The notes beneath the pieces were generated by a model. That model did not search any database and was not told the DNA's origin. It saw only the letters and a list, made by a program, of their open reading frames with translations. Positions 17,219-26,665 of a DNA stretch of 64,000 nucleotides are shown here, piece after piece. The DNA lies in assembly GCA_963694825.1 (NCBI GenBank), contig CAVOEV010000001.1, positions 1 through 64,000 on the forward strand, given 5' to 3'. The number at the start of each line of letters is the position of its first letter. Position 1 is the stretch's first letter. Source of the stretch: UBA8437 sp963694825. GTDB lineage: Bacteria; Planctomycetota; Planctomycetia; Planctomycetales; Planctomycetaceae. Both the position numbers and the translations under genes were made by a program.

Positions 17219-19007
17219 GGAGCGTGATTCTGACGCGACGCCACTCGAGTCCAACTTGATCGATGCGCTGGACCGGCTGGTCGACGCGATCCAGGCCGAC
17301 GACCGCGAGGCGGGGGATCGGTTGCTGGTTTCTGAGCCAGAGTTAGCCGAGTTCATCGGGTGTCTGTCTCGTCTCGAGGCATTGGTTCCAGCGACAGTGG
17401 TGTTCGAACCGCGTGATGTTTCGGGATTGGAGTCAGAGAGCGGGCGGACTTTGGGTGTTGGAGAGTCCGAGTCTGATTCGAGTGGCGATCGGATTGGGAC
17501 TCGGTTCGGCCGATACGAGTTGCTGGAGCGGATTGGTCGTGGTGCGATGGGTGTGGTGTATTTGGCGCGTCAGACGGACCTGGACCGCACGGTGGCATTG
17601 AAGTTGGTGACTCCGGGCCGAATGGGAGCGGAGGTGGACGTGGCCCGTTTTCACAGTGAGGCTCGTGCGGCGGCTCGTCTACGTCATCCGGGGATCGTGG
17701 GGGTATTAGAGGTTGGTGAGTTTGATGGCCAGCACTTCATTGCGATGGACTACGTAGCGGGAGGCAGTTTGGAGCAGCAGTTGGTGAGCGAGTCGTACGG
17801 TGCGGATGCGCGTGCGGTTGGGTCGGACGATTCGGTTTTGTTGTTGACGTCTCCGGCGGGTCTGTGGCGTCGGTCGTCGGCGGGGAACCGGGTCGAGCCG
17901 GACATGGCTGCCGGTTGGGTCTCAGAGATCGCTCGTGCTGTGGACCATTTGCACAATCATGGGATCGTGCACCGCGACTTGAAGCCGGCCAACATTCTGT
18001 TGGACGAGGAGCAGCGTCCCTTGGTGACGGATTTCGGGTTGGCGTTGGTGCGTGGTGACGCGGCGACGTCGATCGCGGGTGGCACGATCGTGGGGACTCC
18101 GGCCTACATGGCTCCCGAACAGGCGGCGGGCGATGTCGAATCGATTTCGCCGCGAAGTGACATCTTCAGCCTGGGAGTGATCCTGTACGAGTTGATCACC
18201 GGCCGGGCCCCGTTCGGGGTCAGCAATCCGTTGGACACATTGGTTCGGGTGCTCGAGGTCGATCCCGAGTTGCCGACGTCGCTGGAGCCGTGGTTGTCTC
18301 GCGAGTTGGAGCACATTTGTTTGAAGTGTCTCGAGAAGGATCCTGCCAACCGGTACGACTCGGCGTCCGAGTTGGCCGATGATCTGGAGCGATACCTGAG
18401 GCGAGAGAACGTGCAGGCTCGGCCGGGAGGTGTTATTCATCGATTCCGGCGTTGGGGTCGCCGGCAGCCGGTGCTGTTGGCTCATCTGGTCGCCCTGGGC
18501 CTGGCGGCTGGGATCAACCAGGTCGGATTCCTGATCGGTGGCGACAGCGAGTCCCCGGGTGTGCATTTGCGGGTGATGTCGATCCTGGCCGGCTGGATGG
18601 TGCTGTCGGTTGTCTGCCAGTGGTTGTTGCGAGGCGATCGTGTTCAGGGGGCGGTGCGTTTCGGTTGGTGTGCTGCCGACGCCGGGTTGTTGACGGCCGT
18701 GTTGGCTCAGAACTCGGTCCCACCCGGTCCGATCCTGGTGGGGTATCCGTTGTTGATTGTGGCATCGGGGTTGTTCTTCCGGGTTCGGCTGGTCTGGTTC
18801 ATGACGTTGTCGTGCGTTGTGGGTTACGCCGTTTTGCTGGGTGTTCGTCGGCAGCAGTTTGCAGACACCTTGCCGGGTGAGCCTCCGTGGCAGTACCCGA
18901 TCATTTTCGCTGCGGGCCTGGCGGTGATGGGGACTGTCGTGGCCTACCAGGTGTTTCGGGTCCGAGTGCTGAGTCGTTACTACCGGCGTGCCGGGCGTGT
19001 GGAATGA
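17202..19007 (+). CDS. Membrane-bound Ser/Thr protein kinase
   Basis: A 601-residue Hanks-type kinase. After an acidic N-terminus of about 100 residues come the P-loop (ERIGRGAMGVVYLA), the VALKLV lysine, HRDLKPANILL, DFGLA and APE, all intact. An insert of about 40 residues precedes the HRD helix. The C-terminal third (from about residue 425) contains around six hydrophobic spans (such as LLAHLVALGLAAGI, ILVGYPLLIVASGLFF and YPIIFAAGLAVMGTVV) with almost no soluble domain, so the sensor is the membrane bundle itself rather than an extracellular repeat domain. Overlap with the upstream sigma factor implies one signalling unit. Confidence 0.93.
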   Translation: MSRVPEERDSDATPLESNLIDALDRLVDAIQADDREAGDRLLVSEPELAEFIGCLSRLEALVPATVVFEPRDVSGLESESGRTLGVGESESDSSGDRIGTRFGRYELLERIGRGAMGVVYLARQTDLDRTVALKLVTPGRMGAEVDVARFHSEARAAARLRHPGIVGVLEVGEFDGQHFIAMDYVAGGSLEQQLVSESYGADARAVGSDDSVLLLTSPAGLWRRSSAGNRVEPDMAAGWVSEIARAVDHLHNHGIVHRDLKPANILLDEEQRPLVTDFGLALVRGDAATSIAGGTIVGTPAYMAPEQAAGDVESISPRSDIFSLGVILYELITGRAPFGVSNPLDTLVRVLEVDPELPTSLEPWLSRELEHICLKCLEKDPANRYDSASELADDLERYLRRENVQARPGGVIHRFRRWGRRQPVLLAHLVALGLAAGINQVGFLIGGDSESPGVHLRVMSILAGWMVLSVVCQWLLRGDRVQGAVRFGWCAADAGLLTAVLAQNSVPPGPILVGYPLLIVASGLFFRVRLVWFMTLSCVVGYAVLLGVRRQQFADTLPGEPPWQYPIIFAAGLAVMGTVVAYQVFRVRVLSRYYRRAGRVE

Positions 19008-19041
19008 GAGCGAGTTTCGGATGGGTTGTGGAGAACTGATC

Positions 19042-19071
19042 TTGTTGGTTCGAGGATCCGGTCGGTAGGAT
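19042..19071 (+). promoter_or_regulatory. Promoter-like site of the GT9 gene
   Basis: TTGTTG (19042-19047), an 18-bp spacer and TAGGAT (19066-19071); leader about 40 nt to the ATG at 19118. Confidence 0.45.
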
Positions 19072-19117
19072 CTGCGGCTGCCCGAATCGTCTCCCGTGGT
19101 TGACGTGTGTCCTTGTC

Positions 19118-20221
19118 ATGTTTTCCGACTCCATAGCCCGCCGTTTGGCCGAGACGGATGTGAAGCGGATCGCGGTGATCAAGCCAACGGCATTGGGCGA
19201 CGTGGTCCAATCGCTGCCGGTGCTGGGTGCACTGGCCTCGCGATTTCCCGGGGCGAAGGTCACGTGGGTGATCAGCGACACGTTGTCGGATTTGGTCTCT
19301 GGCCATCCGGATCTGTCCGACTGGATCGTCTACCGGCGTCATGGTGGTTGGTCGGCCTGGCGTCGTCTGTTGTCCGAGTTGCGGAGTCGTCGATTCGACC
19401 TGGTTCTGGACTTGCAGGGCTTGTTGCGAACCGGGCTGATGACACGAGCCACTGGTGCGTCCGTGAGGCTGGGATTGGAGACAGCTCGCGAGGGGTCGGG
19501 TTGGTCGTGTCATGGATTACTCGAGGACACGGGTCGGGACGTTCCGGCCCATCGTCGGTATTGGCGTGTGGCCGAGAGCCTGGGCCAGGGTCATTTGAGG
19601 CCGGACGCTCGGATTGCGATTGGGAGTGCCGATCGCGCTTGGGCCGACGTGGTGTTGCGTCAGCTGGGCGGTTCGGTGGTGGCGTTGCATGCGGGTTCTC
19701 GTTGGGAGACGAAGCGTTGGCCGTTGGAGCAGTTCGCCAGGGTGGGAGCTCATGCCATTCACGAACATGGTGCGTCGGTGGTGTTGGTGGGTTCGCCGGA
19801 CGAGCGGATCCGTGCGGCTCGGTTGAAGGAGTTGATCCTGGGCCAGGCGTCTGGTGGCCGCGTTGAAAATTTGGCGGGTCGGACGAGTTTGAAGTCGTTG
19901 GCGGCGGTACTGGGTGGTGTCGACGCGTTGATCACTAATGACAGCGGTCCGATGCACTTGGCTGCGGCGATGGGGACTCGAGTGGTGGGCCTGTTCACCT
20001 GCACGTCGGCGCGTCGTTCGGGACCACCTCCGTCGGGGCACGTGTTGCTCGAGACCGGCGTGTCCTGTCGAGCCAGTTATCACAAGACGTGTCCGTATTC
20101 CGGGAGCGGTCACATGTCCTGTTTGCGGGACGTGTCAGCCGCTGCGGCGTGTCGAGGCTTGGACAGTCTGTTGGACCGTGCGGTCCGGTCGGGCCATTTG
20201 ATTCGTCGTGCGGTCGCCTAG
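19118..20221 (+). CDS. Glycosyltransferase family 9 (heptosyltransferase-like)
   Basis: A 367-residue GT-B fold protein of the LPS heptosyltransferase family. RIAVIKPTALGDVVQSLPVLGAL near the N-terminus is the ADP-heptose-binding loop, and the C-terminal donor site is LITNDSGPMHLAAAMGTRVVGLF. WKTKRWP-like ETKRWPLEQF sits near the centre. It would act on the cytoplasmic face, adding heptose to lipid A core or a related glycolipid. The genes for lipid A (lpxC, lpxA) lie 30 kb away. The ATG at 19118 is preferred to a TTG 18 bases upstream. The C-terminal tail contains several Cys (GVSCRASYHKTCPYSGSGHMSC) often seen in this subfamily. Confidence 0.88.
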   Translation: MFSDSIARRLAETDVKRIAVIKPTALGDVVQSLPVLGALASRFPGAKVTWVISDTLSDLVSGHPDLSDWIVYRRHGGWSAWRRLLSELRSRRFDLVLDLQGLLRTGLMTRATGASVRLGLETAREGSGWSCHGLLEDTGRDVPAHRRYWRVAESLGQGHLRPDARIAIGSADRAWADVVLRQLGGSVVALHAGSRWETKRWPLEQFARVGAHAIHEHGASVVLVGSPDERIRAARLKELILGQASGGRVENLAGRTSLKSLAAVLGGVDALITNDSGPMHLAAAMGTRVVGLFTCTSARRSGPPPSGHVLLETGVSCRASYHKTCPYSGSGHMSCLRDVSAAAACRGLDSLLDRAVRSGHLIRRAVA

Positions 20222-20233
20222 TTTGGCGTGAAG

Positions 20234-20262
20234 TTGCCGGTCGGTTGGCGGGGTCTTAGACT
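20234..20262 (+). promoter_or_regulatory. Promoter-like site of the PQQ-propeller gene
   Basis: TTGCCG (20234-20239), a 17-bp spacer and TAGACT (20257-20262); leader about 65 nt to the ATG at 20335. Confidence 0.45.
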
Positions 20263-20334
20263 GAAGTCGGCGACTGAAGGCGACAAGACTGCCTGTATCG
20301 CGGGTTTTCAATCAAGGTGAGGGGAGTGTCCGGC

Positions 20335-21624
20335 ATGCGTGATTCGACGGGGCTGGGTTTGAGTGGCTGCGGAGTCTGGTTGTGCCTGTTCGGGTTGGTG
20401 TGTTTCGGCGACACGGAGGCGGCCGATTCGCCGTCGTTCCGTGGAATCCGTGGCGACGGTCATTCGGACGAGCAGGTGCCGGTGAAGTGGAGTGCTCGGG
20501 AGAACGTCAAGTGGCGGATTGGGTTGCCGCATCCCGGCCACAGCACGCCAGTGATTTCTAAGGGCCGCGTGTTCCTGACCTGTGCCAGTCTGAACGGTCG
20601 CGAGCGTGGTCTGTACTGTTACGACCGCCAAACGGGCAATGAGCTCTGGAAGCGGGTGGTTGAGTTCGGGTCGGTCGAGCCGACTCACAAGACCAATCCG
20701 TACGGTGCTTCGTCAGCCGTCACCGACGGCACGCGAGTTGTGGTGTGGCATGGTTCGGCCGGCCTGTTTTGTTACGACCATGCTGGCGCGTTGCAGTGGG
20801 AACTCGATCCCGGCGACGCGACTCATATCTGGGGCTACGCCTCGTCGCCGGTGATCCACAACGACCGGGTGTTCCTGCATCATGGGCCGGGTGTCGAGAC
20901 GTTCATGCTGGCCGTCGAGTTGACCAGTGGCAAGGTGTTGTGGAAGACGGAGGAGGCGGGTGGAGCGAACGATCGTGATCCACGCATGGTGGCTTCGTTC
21001 AGTACTCCGGTGATGGCCAGCGTGGGCGGATCGGACCAGTTGATCTGCAGTATGCCGACTCGAGTGGCCGCATTCGATCCTGAGACGGGCGAGGTGTTGT
21101 GGAGTGTGGGCGGTTTGCCGTCGCCTCGCGGCGACCTGGTGTACACGTCGCCGTTGATTGCCGGTGACATTGGCATTGCGATGGGCGGTTACCAGGGGCC
21201 GAGGATCGGTTTCCGGCTCGGAGGCAGTGGCGACGTGACGCGGACTCACCGATTGTGGCGAGTCGAGTCCAAGCAGCCTCAGAGGATCGGATCGGGAGTG
21301 GTCGTGGGCGAGCATGTTTACATTGCCAATGCCGGCCCGGGTACGGTCGAGTGCATTTCGGTGAAGACGGGCGAGTTGGCGTGGCAGGCTCGGCTGCCGT
21401 CGGGCAACGTGTGGGGGTCGACGGTGCGGGCTGGGGATCACCTGTACGTGACCGATCAGTCGGCGACGACTCATGTGTTTCGTCCATCTCCCGAGAAGTT
21501 TGAGTTGGTGTCGAGCAATCGGTTGGGTCCCGAAGAAAAAAGCAATTCGACTCCAGTGTTTTCTGACGGCGAGATCTTCCTGAGGACTCGGGCCGGCTTG
21601 TACTGCATTTCCGGCAGTCGCTAG
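20335..21624 (+). CDS. Exported PQQ-binding-like beta-propeller repeat protein
   Basis: A 429-residue protein with a signal peptide (GCGVWLCLFGLVCFGDTEAA). The mature part starts with the planctomycete FRGIRGDGHS motif. It then shows propeller blades marked by Ala/Gly-Trp signatures: YCYDRQTGNELWKRVV, LAVELTSGKVLWKTEE, AAFDPETGEVLWSVGG and ECISVKTGELAWQARL. This is the PQQ-like/YVTN propeller found in many planctomycete periplasmic proteins. The residues required for quinoprotein dehydrogenase catalysis are not evident, so it is more likely a binding or scaffold propeller. The start follows GAGGGGAG. It is convergent with the glycosyltransferase gene (27 bp gap). Confidence 0.88.
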   Translation: MRDSTGLGLSGCGVWLCLFGLVCFGDTEAADSPSFRGIRGDGHSDEQVPVKWSARENVKWRIGLPHPGHSTPVISKGRVFLTCASLNGRERGLYCYDRQTGNELWKRVVEFGSVEPTHKTNPYGASSAVTDGTRVVVWHGSAGLFCYDHAGALQWELDPGDATHIWGYASSPVIHNDRVFLHHGPGVETFMLAVELTSGKVLWKTEEAGGANDRDPRMVASFSTPVMASVGGSDQLICSMPTRVAAFDPETGEVLWSVGGLPSPRGDLVYTSPLIAGDIGIAMGGYQGPRIGFRLGGSGDVTRTHRLWRVESKQPQRIGSGVVVGEHVYIANAGPGTVECISVKTGELAWQARLPSGNVWGSTVRAGDHLYVTDQSATTHVFRPSPEKFELVSSNRLGPEEKSNSTPVFSDGEIFLRTRAGLYCISGSR

Positions 21625-21651
21625 TCCGCAGTTCTCACCAGGGTGCCGCGG

Positions 21652-23430
21652 TCATTTCTGGTTGACCTTGACCAGCACGGCGACGCGCACGTCGTGGACT
21701 TTCAGTTCCCACTCCGGCTGATCGGCCAGGAAGCGAGCTCCCGAGGGATGCACTCGCGGGTCCATCAGTCGTCCCATCCTGGCGTACATCACCATGTACT
21801 GGGCCTCGGCGGTCCCGACCAGTTGAATGTCGTCTCTCAGGTGTCCCCATTCCTTGAGCAGGTGTCGTCCGTAGTGTTCGGGGAAGAACGTGAGGCGGGC
21901 CTGGTGTGGGAGGTGGGATTGCATGTCTTCGATGGCGTCGCGGTTGAAGAGTTCCCACCAGTAGGTGACTTCGTAGAGTGGTCTGCGGAGGACGGGGAGT
22001 GAGCGGGGTTGTCGGACGGGTTGGGCGGCTTGAGTGAAGCCACCGACTGCGGCGTTGTAGTAGGAGAGTCCGGCGGGGTGAATCGACAGGTTGGTCCAGG
22101 CGGTGGTGGCCACAAGAGTTGCCACGGCGGTCCAGGCGCAAGGTGTTTGCGAGCGGGCGGGGAGTCTTCGCCTGATGCGTTCGAAGCCGGCGGCGGCGAG
22201 GATGGCGGCGAAGTAGAAGGCGGGTCGATAGAGTCGGGTGCCGTCATGAGCGGGCGTGCTGGGGAGCATCACGATCAGCGGCAGCACGAGAGCGGCGAAC
22301 AGCCAGAGTCCCTGGAGTTCTGTTGGTGCGGGGTGGTTGGAGCCATCCGGGCTGTTTGTTTGCCTGGTTGTCCGGTGGGTTTTGGATCGTCGGGCGAGGC
22401 CATTGGCGAGCAGGTTGAGTGCCAGGCCGAGCACCTGGATGGTGACGAGTGCCAGGATCCAGGGCGGCGTGGTGATGATCGAGAGCCACGGCACGCTGTG
22501 CCAGGGGACCGGGACGGGCTGGGCACCGGGGACGAGTTCGGCCTGGAAGATGTGCCCCAGGTAATAGACATCGATCTTCCAGCCGACGGGGTCGTCGAGC
22601 AGCAGTCGGACGTAGTCGAAGAATCCGAGAATGGGGTTGCTCCACCAGGGCGGCATCAGTAGCAGTCCGGCCAGGGGGGCGACGGTGACCAGGCAGGCGG
22701 CGGCTTTGGCGTTTCGTCGTGGCCCGGTCACGAGTCCCCAGACGATCCAGACGGGGACGATCAGCCAGAAAGTCGGCTTGGCCATGGCTCCGACACCCGC
22801 GAGCACTCCGAAGGCGATCGCCCATCGCCACCGGGTTTGTCCTTGCGAGTCGACTTGTGCGTGGCTTTGCCAGAGCGCCCAGCAGGCGAGGATCTGGAAC
22901 GAGGCGACCAGCGGATCGATGCTCATCAACATCGCGTTGGTCCACAGTCGCGGCATGCCGATCAGGGCGAGAACGGCGACGGCAGCTGCCTGGGCCGAGA
23001 GTTCTTCGCAGATCCAGGAAAAGACGACGCCACAGGTGACCGCCAGTACCAGAAGGTTACCCCATCGGTGAGAGTGTGGTGGCGAGTCGAAGAGTCCGAG
23101 GGTGTATTGGCCTAATGATCCGACCAGGCTGACCAGTGGCAGGTTCTTGCTTTCTGTGCGAGCCCAATACCACCCGTCGTCGAGTTGATCGTCGGCAAAG
23201 GCAACTGACGGGCCGCGGGTGACGAGTTCGCCGAACCACTGCTGGAGTCTTTGGCTGTTGTTGATGTAGCGGGGTTCGTCGGTGGTGAGTCCCAGGTCAC
23301 GCGAGGCCCAGGCGGAGAGGGCCAGGCAGAGCAGTCCGACTGCGACCGAAGCCAGTTGTCTTTGTTTTGCTTTGGTTGCTGCGGTGGCTGCGGTGAGTCG
23401 GTCTGTGTTTGGGTCCGCGGATCCGGTCAC
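21652..23430 (-). CDS. PMT-like (GT-C) membrane glycosyltransferase
   Basis: A 592-residue polytopic membrane protein. An acidic pair occurs in the first periplasmic loop (GLTTDEPRYINNS), the catalytic-site feature of GT39/ArnT-type enzymes that use polyprenyl-phosphate sugars. About 10-11 hydrophobic segments follow, for example LLVLAVTCGVVFSWI, WAIAFGVLAGVGAMAKPTFWL and LVTVAPLAGLLLMPPWW. A C-terminal soluble domain of about 130 residues ends at KVNQK. It would transfer sugar to a protein or lipid outside the membrane. The GTG start at 23430 overlaps the TGA of fabI (GTGA), so the two are coupled; a functional link is not obvious. Confidence 0.8.
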   Translation of the reverse strand: MTGSADPNTDRLTAATAATKAKQRQLASVAVGLLCLALSAWASRDLGLTTDEPRYINNSQRLQQWFGELVTRGPSVAFADDQLDDGWYWARTESKNLPLVSLVGSLGQYTLGLFDSPPHSHRWGNLLVLAVTCGVVFSWICEELSAQAAAVAVLALIGMPRLWTNAMLMSIDPLVASFQILACWALWQSHAQVDSQGQTRWRWAIAFGVLAGVGAMAKPTFWLIVPVWIVWGLVTGPRRNAKAAACLVTVAPLAGLLLMPPWWSNPILGFFDYVRLLLDDPVGWKIDVYYLGHIFQAELVPGAQPVPVPWHSVPWLSIITTPPWILALVTIQVLGLALNLLANGLARRSKTHRTTRQTNSPDGSNHPAPTELQGLWLFAALVLPLIVMLPSTPAHDGTRLYRPAFYFAAILAAAGFERIRRRLPARSQTPCAWTAVATLVATTAWTNLSIHPAGLSYYNAAVGGFTQAAQPVRQPRSLPVLRRPLYEVTYWWELFNRDAIEDMQSHLPHQARLTFFPEHYGRHLLKEWGHLRDDIQLVGTAEAQYMVMYARMGRLMDPRVHPSGARFLADQPEWELKVHDVRVAVLVKVNQK

Positions 23431-24266
23431 GGCGCAGGTTGGGGGCTGGAGTTGGGTTGCGTGTCGGTGCCGCTGACGAGTTGGCTGTCGAAGTAGTTGA
23501 CGCCCATGCCGGCATCGACGACGAGTCCTTGAGCGTTGATGCCGGCGGAGCGTGGCGAGAGGAGGAAAGCGGCGGTGTTGGCGACTTCGCTGGTGTGGAC
23601 GGCTTGTTTTCTGAGGGTGGCTTTTTCGGCGTAGAGGTAACTGTCGACATAGCCGGGGATACCGGCCGAGGCGGAGGTCTTGAGCAGTCCGGGGCAGACG
23701 GCGTTGAAGCGGATTCGGCTGAAGGCCGAGAAGCTTTTGGCGAGGAAGCAGACGGAACTGTCGAGTGCGGCTTTGACGGGTGCCATGTAGCCGTAGTTTT
23801 CGGCGGTCATGCGAGTGGTGGAGATCGAAACGGTGACGACGCTGCCGTTGTCGGGGTCGAGTTGTTGGCTGAGTGCGTTGGAGACAGCGATCAGCGAGAA
23901 GCAGCTGATATCGACGGCCTGGAGGAAGGCGGCGCGGGGTGTTTCGTGAAACGGCAGCCATCCGGCCGAATAGTCGGCAAAGGCGATGGAATGGACGATG
24001 CCGTGCAGTTGGTCGGTGTTCTCGGCCACCTGTTTGGCCAGTCGTTCGATGTCTTCGGGCCGTTCGACATCGCAGCGGATCACGACGGCATCGTCGCCGG
24101 CGAGTTGTTTGACGGTGTTGGCTCGTTCGTCGCTTCGGACAGCGTAGAGCACGCGAGCTCCGGCGTGACCGAGCTCCTGGGCCACGTGCCACGCGACGCT
24201 TTTGCGGTTGGCCACACCCATCACCAGGACGTCGCGGCCGTCGAGGTCGAGAAAGTCAGCGGGCAT
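23427..24266 (-). CDS. fabI: Enoyl-ACP reductase (FabI family)
   Basis: A 279-residue divergent SDR of the FabI type. It reduces trans-2-enoyl-ACP in the last step of fatty acid elongation. Evidence: GVANRKSVAWHVAQEL near residue 20, SIAFADYSAGW, and the Y-x6-K pattern (Tyr in NYGYMAPVK) instead of the ordinary YxxxK, followed by FNAVCPGLLKTSASAGIPGY. The ATG at 24266 was chosen; a GTG four codons upstream is possible. A TAAGAT -10-like element lies about 20 bases before it. The last bases overlap the start of the glycosyltransferase gene. Confidence 0.93.
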   Translation of the reverse strand: MPADFLDLDGRDVLVMGVANRKSVAWHVAQELGHAGARVLYAVRSDERANTVKQLAGDDAVVIRCDVERPEDIERLAKQVAENTDQLHGIVHSIAFADYSAGWLPFHETPRAAFLQAVDISCFSLIAVSNALSQQLDPDNGSVVTVSISTTRMTAENYGYMAPVKAALDSSVCFLAKSFSAFSRIRFNAVCPGLLKTSASAGIPGYVDSYLYAEKATLRKQAVHTSEVANTAAFLLSPRSAGINAQGLVVDAGMGVNYFDSQLVSGTDTQPNSSPQPAP

Positions 24267-24407
24267 GATGCGCGACACTGTGACAGAATCTTAGGCGGAA
24301 CGCAACGGGCGTGGCCAGTCGGCGTTGACGGGTTGGTGGGCTGCCGAAAGAATCGACATGTGCTGGTTGTTGTGATGCGAATCTTCGGGTCGTGCGAGGC
24401 GTAAGCT

Positions 24408-25445
24408 GTGTTGAGAAGTCAGATTCGAAAGACGGCATTGGCGATTGCCTGTCGCAACTTGGCCACGATGTTGTATTCGGGCGTTCCGGTGGTGCGGGCC
24501 TTGGAGTTGGCCGGCCGAAAGGTGCGGGACGTGCGTTGCCGCGAGTCGTTCGCGGATCTGGCGAGTCAGGTGCGTTCGGGCGAGGAAATTTCCGACGCGA
24601 TGTCTCGGCAGGGTCGCAGTTTTCCGCCGTTAGTGATCGACATGGTGCGGTTGTCTGAGCACAGTGGCGCTTTGCCGGAGGTGTTGGAGCACCTGGCCGA
24701 TCATTTCGACAACACCGTAGCGTTACGGCGTCGTTTTGTGTCTCAGATCACCTGGCCGGTGCTGCAGTTCCTGTTGGCGACCGGAGTGATTGCGTTGGTG
24801 ATCCTGGTCTTGGGCATGTTGCCTGGTGGTGAGATGGTTTCGGAGATCACGTTTGGTTTACGTGGTCCGGGCGGAGCGATCACGTTCTTGGCGATTGTCT
24901 ATGGTACGTTGATGTGTTTGGGTGGTGGTTACCTGCTGGCTTCGAAGGTCACCACGGCTCGGCAGATCGTCGACCGGTTGTCGTTGTCGATGCCGGTGAT
25001 CGGGAGTTGCCAGCGATCGTTTGCGATCGCGAGGTTTTCGTGGGCGTATTATCTGACTCAGCAGACAGGGATGTCGATCCGCGAGAGTTTGCGTGCGACA
25101 TTTCAGGCGACTGGGAACGGGGCATTTCAGTCGAAGTGTGAATCGGTGTGTCGGTCGATCGAATCGGGTGATTCGTTGACGGTTGCCCTGGCTGACACGG
25201 GTTTGTTTCCCGAGGACTTCATCGAAATGGTCGACGTGGGTGAGACGTCGGGCACGGTGCCCGAGCAGTTGGAGCGTCTGAGTCCTCGATTTCGCGAGCA
25301 GGCGGAGCGGTCGTTGCGACTGTTGTGCAATGCCATTGCCTGGGCGGTCTGGGGAGTGGTGGCTACGTTCATCGTATTCTTCGTGTTTCGATTTTTCCTG
25401 TGGTATGTCGAACAGATCAATGATGCACTGGAGGGGATTCAGTGA
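24408..25445 (+). CDS. Type II secretion system F / PilC family protein
   Basis: A 345-residue inner-membrane protein with two T2SSF domains. Each has the helical LYSGVPVVRALELA... or TQQTGMSIRESLRAT opening, and hydrophobic spans follow (WPVLQFLLATGVIALVILVL, AITFLAIVYGTLMCLGGGYLL, AIAWAVWGVVATFIVFFVF). FIEMVDVGETSG before the last segment is a family signature. These platform proteins support pilus or pseudopilus assembly. No GspE, GspG or pilin genes are nearby. The GTG at 24408 is the first plausible start. The stop overlaps the tgt start (GTGA), coupling the two genes. Confidence 0.88.
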   Translation: MLRSQIRKTALAIACRNLATMLYSGVPVVRALELAGRKVRDVRCRESFADLASQVRSGEEISDAMSRQGRSFPPLVIDMVRLSEHSGALPEVLEHLADHFDNTVALRRRFVSQITWPVLQFLLATGVIALVILVLGMLPGGEMVSEITFGLRGPGGAITFLAIVYGTLMCLGGGYLLASKVTTARQIVDRLSLSMPVIGSCQRSFAIARFSWAYYLTQQTGMSIRESLRATFQATGNGAFQSKCESVCRSIESGDSLTVALADTGLFPEDFIEMVDVGETSGTVPEQLERLSPRFREQAERSLRLLCNAIAWAVWGVVATFIVFFVFRFFLWYVEQINDALEGIQ

Positions 25446-26572
25446 GTGATCGTGCGACGGGTTTTGAATTCGAGATCACGGCAACGAGTACGGCGACGTC
25501 GGCCCGTTGCGGTGCCTGGCACACGCCTCATGGAACGGTCCAGACACCGGCCTTCATGCCGGTGGGGACGCGTGGGACGGTGCGGGGTTTGTGGCCGGAG
25601 CAATTGCGAGCGACGGGTGCCGAGATGGTGTTGGCCAACACATATCATCTGGCATTGCGACCGGGCGCGGAAGTGGTCGAGGCACTTGGGGGCCTGCATG
25701 GCTTCATGCAGTGGGACGGGCCGATCCTGACCGACAGTGGTGGGTTCCAGGTCTACAGTCTGGCTGAATCGTCGCGGCTGACCGACGAAGGTGTGTCGTT
25801 CAAGTCGCACATTGACGGCAGTTGGATGGAATTGACTCCGGAACGGGCGGTTGGGTTGCAGGAGCAGTTGGGAGCCGACTGCATCATGTGTCTGGACGAG
25901 TGTCCGGCGTCGGATGTTTCGCCCGAGAGACTCAGGCGGGCCGTCGACCGAACGACCGACTGGGCCCGTCGCTGTAAGGACGTTCAGACTCGCACGGACC
26001 AGGCTCTGTTCGGGATCGTGCAGGGTGGGACCGATCCATCGATGCGTGAGATTTCGGCCGAGGGGTTGTTGCGGTTGGATTTTCCCGGCTACGCAGTCGG
26101 GGGGCTGAGTGTCGGAGAATCACCGGAGTCGATGTATGCGACGCTGGATGTGACGACGGTGATGTTGCCCGAGGATCGGCCGAGATACTTGATGGGTGTG
26201 GGGACGCCGAGGGATTTGTACGAGGCGGTAATTCGGGGTGTGGATCTGTTTGACTGCGTGATGCCGACGCGAAATGGCCGGAGTGCATCGGCGTTCACGT
26301 CCGAGGGTGTGGTGCGGTTGAAGAATTTGAAGCACCGAACCGACGATCGGCCACTGGATGCCGGGTGCGCGTGCACGGTTTGCAGTCGATTTAGTCGCGG
26401 TTATCTGCGTCACCTGTTCCTGGCTCAGGAGATGCTGGGGCCGATCCTGGTCTCATACCACAACCTCGTGTTCTACCAGGACTTCCTGCGATCGTTGCGT
26501 GAAGCGATCCGTGTGGGCGGGCTGGATGAGTTTAGATCGGTTCACCTTGCTGAGGTTTCGGCATCTCTCTAG
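25442..26572 (+). CDS. tgt: Queuine tRNA-ribosyltransferase (tRNA-guanine transglycosylase)
   Basis: A 376-residue TGT that exchanges G34 for preQ1 in GUN-anticodon tRNAs. Visible are the active-site Asp in TDSGGFQV, GIVQGGTDPSMR, the nucleophile region DLFDCVMPTRNGRSA, and the zinc site with three Cys and a His (CACTVCSRFSRGYLRHLF...HNL). Length is normal. It overlaps the upstream GspF-like gene by four bases and precedes yajC and secDF, the arrangement conserved in many bacteria. A promoter for yajC overlaps its stop codon. Confidence 0.97.
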   Translation: MSDRATGFEFEITATSTATSARCGAWHTPHGTVQTPAFMPVGTRGTVRGLWPEQLRATGAEMVLANTYHLALRPGAEVVEALGGLHGFMQWDGPILTDSGGFQVYSLAESSRLTDEGVSFKSHIDGSWMELTPERAVGLQEQLGADCIMCLDECPASDVSPERLRRAVDRTTDWARRCKDVQTRTDQALFGIVQGGTDPSMREISAEGLLRLDFPGYAVGGLSVGESPESMYATLDVTTVMLPEDRPRYLMGVGTPRDLYEAVIRGVDLFDCVMPTRNGRSASAFTSEGVVRLKNLKHRTDDRPLDAGCACTVCSRFSRGYLRHLFLAQEMLGPILVSYHNLVFYQDFLRSLREAIRVGGLDEFRSVHLAEVSASL

Positions 26573-26575
26573 AAT
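26547..26575 (+). promoter_or_regulatory. Promoter of the yajC-secDF unit
   Basis: TTGCTG (26547-26552), a 17-bp spacer and TAGAAT (26570-26575); the -10 overlaps the tgt stop codon. The leader before the ATG at 26666 is about 85 nt. Confidence 0.5.
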
Positions 26576-26665
26576 ACGAGTTTGGCCCGTCCCGGGAGCC
26601 GGGTGGTCGCGTTCCGGCCTGTGGTCGGTGTCGTGTAACAAGACGATGTGTGAGAGGTACGGGGG

